The notes under the pieces are model-generated. The model was not told where the DNA came from and made no database searches. It saw only the letters and a list, made by a program, of their open reading frames with translations. Below are positions 5,557 through 6,239 of a stretch of 6,239 bases of DNA, piece by piece (positions within the stretch are counted from its first letter, which is position 1; every line of letters begins with the position of its first letter). The stretch is taken from assembly GCA_903875815.1 (NCBI GenBank), contig CAIQXR010000028.1, forward strand, positions 1-6,239, written 5' to 3'. A program made the position numbers and the translations under genes. The stretch comes from an uncultured Actinomycetes bacterium (GTDB lineage Bacteria > Actinomycetota > Actinomycetes > Nanopelagicales > Nanopelagicaceae).

Positions 5557-5562
5557 CACCGC

Positions 5563-6239
5563 ATGTCAACGAAGACGGGCGCACAGGCGCGCTTACCGCG
5601 CAAAGTACGGATTCTGATTCTTGGCAATTTCTTCTCAGCTACCGGCAACGGCCTGGTCTATCCCTACATGTTTATCTACTTGCACAGTGTGCGAGGAATT
5701 CCATCGGCGCTGGCAGGTGCGATCGTCGGGTATGGCGCACTTGTTTCGCTACTCGTCTCTCCCAAAGTGGGATCGCTCATTGATCACTGGGGACCTAAAC
5801 CCATTCTTGTTTCTGCGCTCGTGATTAGCGCTGTTGGCTACGCCAGCATCAGTTTGATTCATAACACCATTGAGGCGCTGCTAGTAATTTCCATCTGCTC
5901 AGTCGGAGGCTCCGCGATGTGGCCATCGCAATCGGCCATTCAAGCTGAACTCACGCCACCGGAGCTTCGGCCGCGAACTTTTGGCGCCAATTTTGCGATG
6001 CTCAACTTAGGTATCGGCACTGGTGGATTAATTGCCTCGACCGTCGTATCAATTGAGAATCCCCACTCCTTTGAGGTTCTGTATTGGGGAGATGGCCTCT
6101 CATTCCTTATTTATGCGGTTGTCGCTTACTCATTAGGAAACGTTGGGCACCGTTCTGAAAAGGAACGAGAAGTAAATGCCACGCGCGATAGCGGATGGCG
6201 TGATGTCCTTGCCGATAAGGTCTACGTGAAATTCTGGCT
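5563..6239 (+). CDS. Major facilitator superfamily transporter, N-terminal half (cut by window edge)
   Basis: Translation from ATG 5563 gives 225 residues that stay open to the right edge. The order is typical of MFS exporters: a short basic N-terminus (RLPRKVR), then hydrophobic segments at about 15-40, 46-66, 80-100, 104-122, 140-162 and 170-190, which is the six-helix N-terminal bundle. Motif A between helices 2 and 3 is GSLIDHWGPKP (70-80), close to the usual G-x-L-a-D-r-x-G-r-k. Helix 4-5 carries MWPSQSAIQAEL and the loop LTPPELRPRTFG, and helix 5 has the GIGTGGLIAS segment, features seen in drug-efflux type MFS proteins. The hydrophilic stretch 195-217 starts the central loop. It sits in the inner membrane; substrate unknown, with drug or metabolite export the best guess. 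It is divergent from the DUF4287 gene. Confidence 0.85.
   Translation, partial: MSTKTGAQARLPRKVRILILGNFFSATGNGLVYPYMFIYLHSVRGIPSALAGAIVGYGALVSLLVSPKVGSLIDHWGPKPILVSALVISAVGYASISLIHNTIEALLVISICSVGGSAMWPSQSAIQAELTPPELRPRTFGANFAMLNLGIGTGGLIASTVVSIENPHSFEVLYWGDGLSFLIYAVVAYSLGNVGHRSEKEREVNATRDSGWRDVLADKVYVKFW

Noticed and set aside
5564..5569. Perfect TTGACA on the minus strand as -35 of the DUF4287 gene
   Set aside because: It is 23 bases from the TACTAT box and no other -10 lies 16-18 bases from it. It is also inside the first codons of the MFS gene, so it is probably chance.
5517..5824. Two plus-strand open frames overlapping the start of the MFS gene
   Set aside because: The MFS frame from 5563 gives clear transmembrane segments and motif A; the others have a composition of shifted-frame translation.

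Overview
The window looks like a piece of a small, gene-dense actinobacterial chromosome, most likely a freshwater planktonic lineage of the acI / Nanopelagicales kind. This is inferred from base composition near 50% G+C by eye, very short intergenic gaps, leaderless start signals, and the flavour of the proteins (TipAS domain, DUF4287/DUF1801 protein, secreted Ig-like surface proteins). Nothing in the window fixes the taxon. No RNA gene, insertion sequence, CRISPR array or origin is visible.

Layout from left to right: (1) the N-terminal end of a GNAT-type acetyltransferase on the minus strand, cut by the left edge; (2) divergent from it, a secreted protein with a signal peptide, one fibronectin type III domain, a large lectin-like middle domain and a C-terminal Ig-like module, followed at once by (3) a stand-alone TipAS drug-binding domain protein, probably translated from the same message; (4) convergent with these, a glutamate dehydrogenase on the minus strand; (5) also on the minus strand, a secreted glycine-rich / cadherin-like protein that ends in the same C-terminal module as protein 2; (6) a DUF4287-DUF1801 cytoplasmic protein on the minus strand; (7) divergent from it, the first ~225 residues of a major facilitator transporter, cut by the right edge.

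Two patterns tie the window together. First, all six genes that must have their own promoter or plausibly do (GNAT, Fn3 protein, GDH, glycine-rich protein, DUF4287 protein, MFS) carry a TANNNT -10 hexamer exactly six bases before the start codon, so transcription should begin at or within a base of the start codon and the mRNAs should be leaderless. The one gene without this signal, the TipAS gene, is the one sitting downstream in an operon, and it has a Shine-Dalgarno-like AGGTG instead. Second, the two large secreted proteins, otherwise unrelated in architecture, share a roughly 95-residue C-terminal module with a conserved Cys pair and an identical style of basic terminus (RS-G/N-NR), which points to a common cell-surface attachment or sorting role.

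Functionally the genes do not form one obvious pathway. They combine cell-surface exposure and adhesion (two secreted proteins), possible small-molecule or drug sensing and export (TipAS, MFS), and central nitrogen metabolism (GDH). The more interesting material is the shared C-terminal module, the uncharacterised middle domain of the Fn3 protein, and the promoter architecture.
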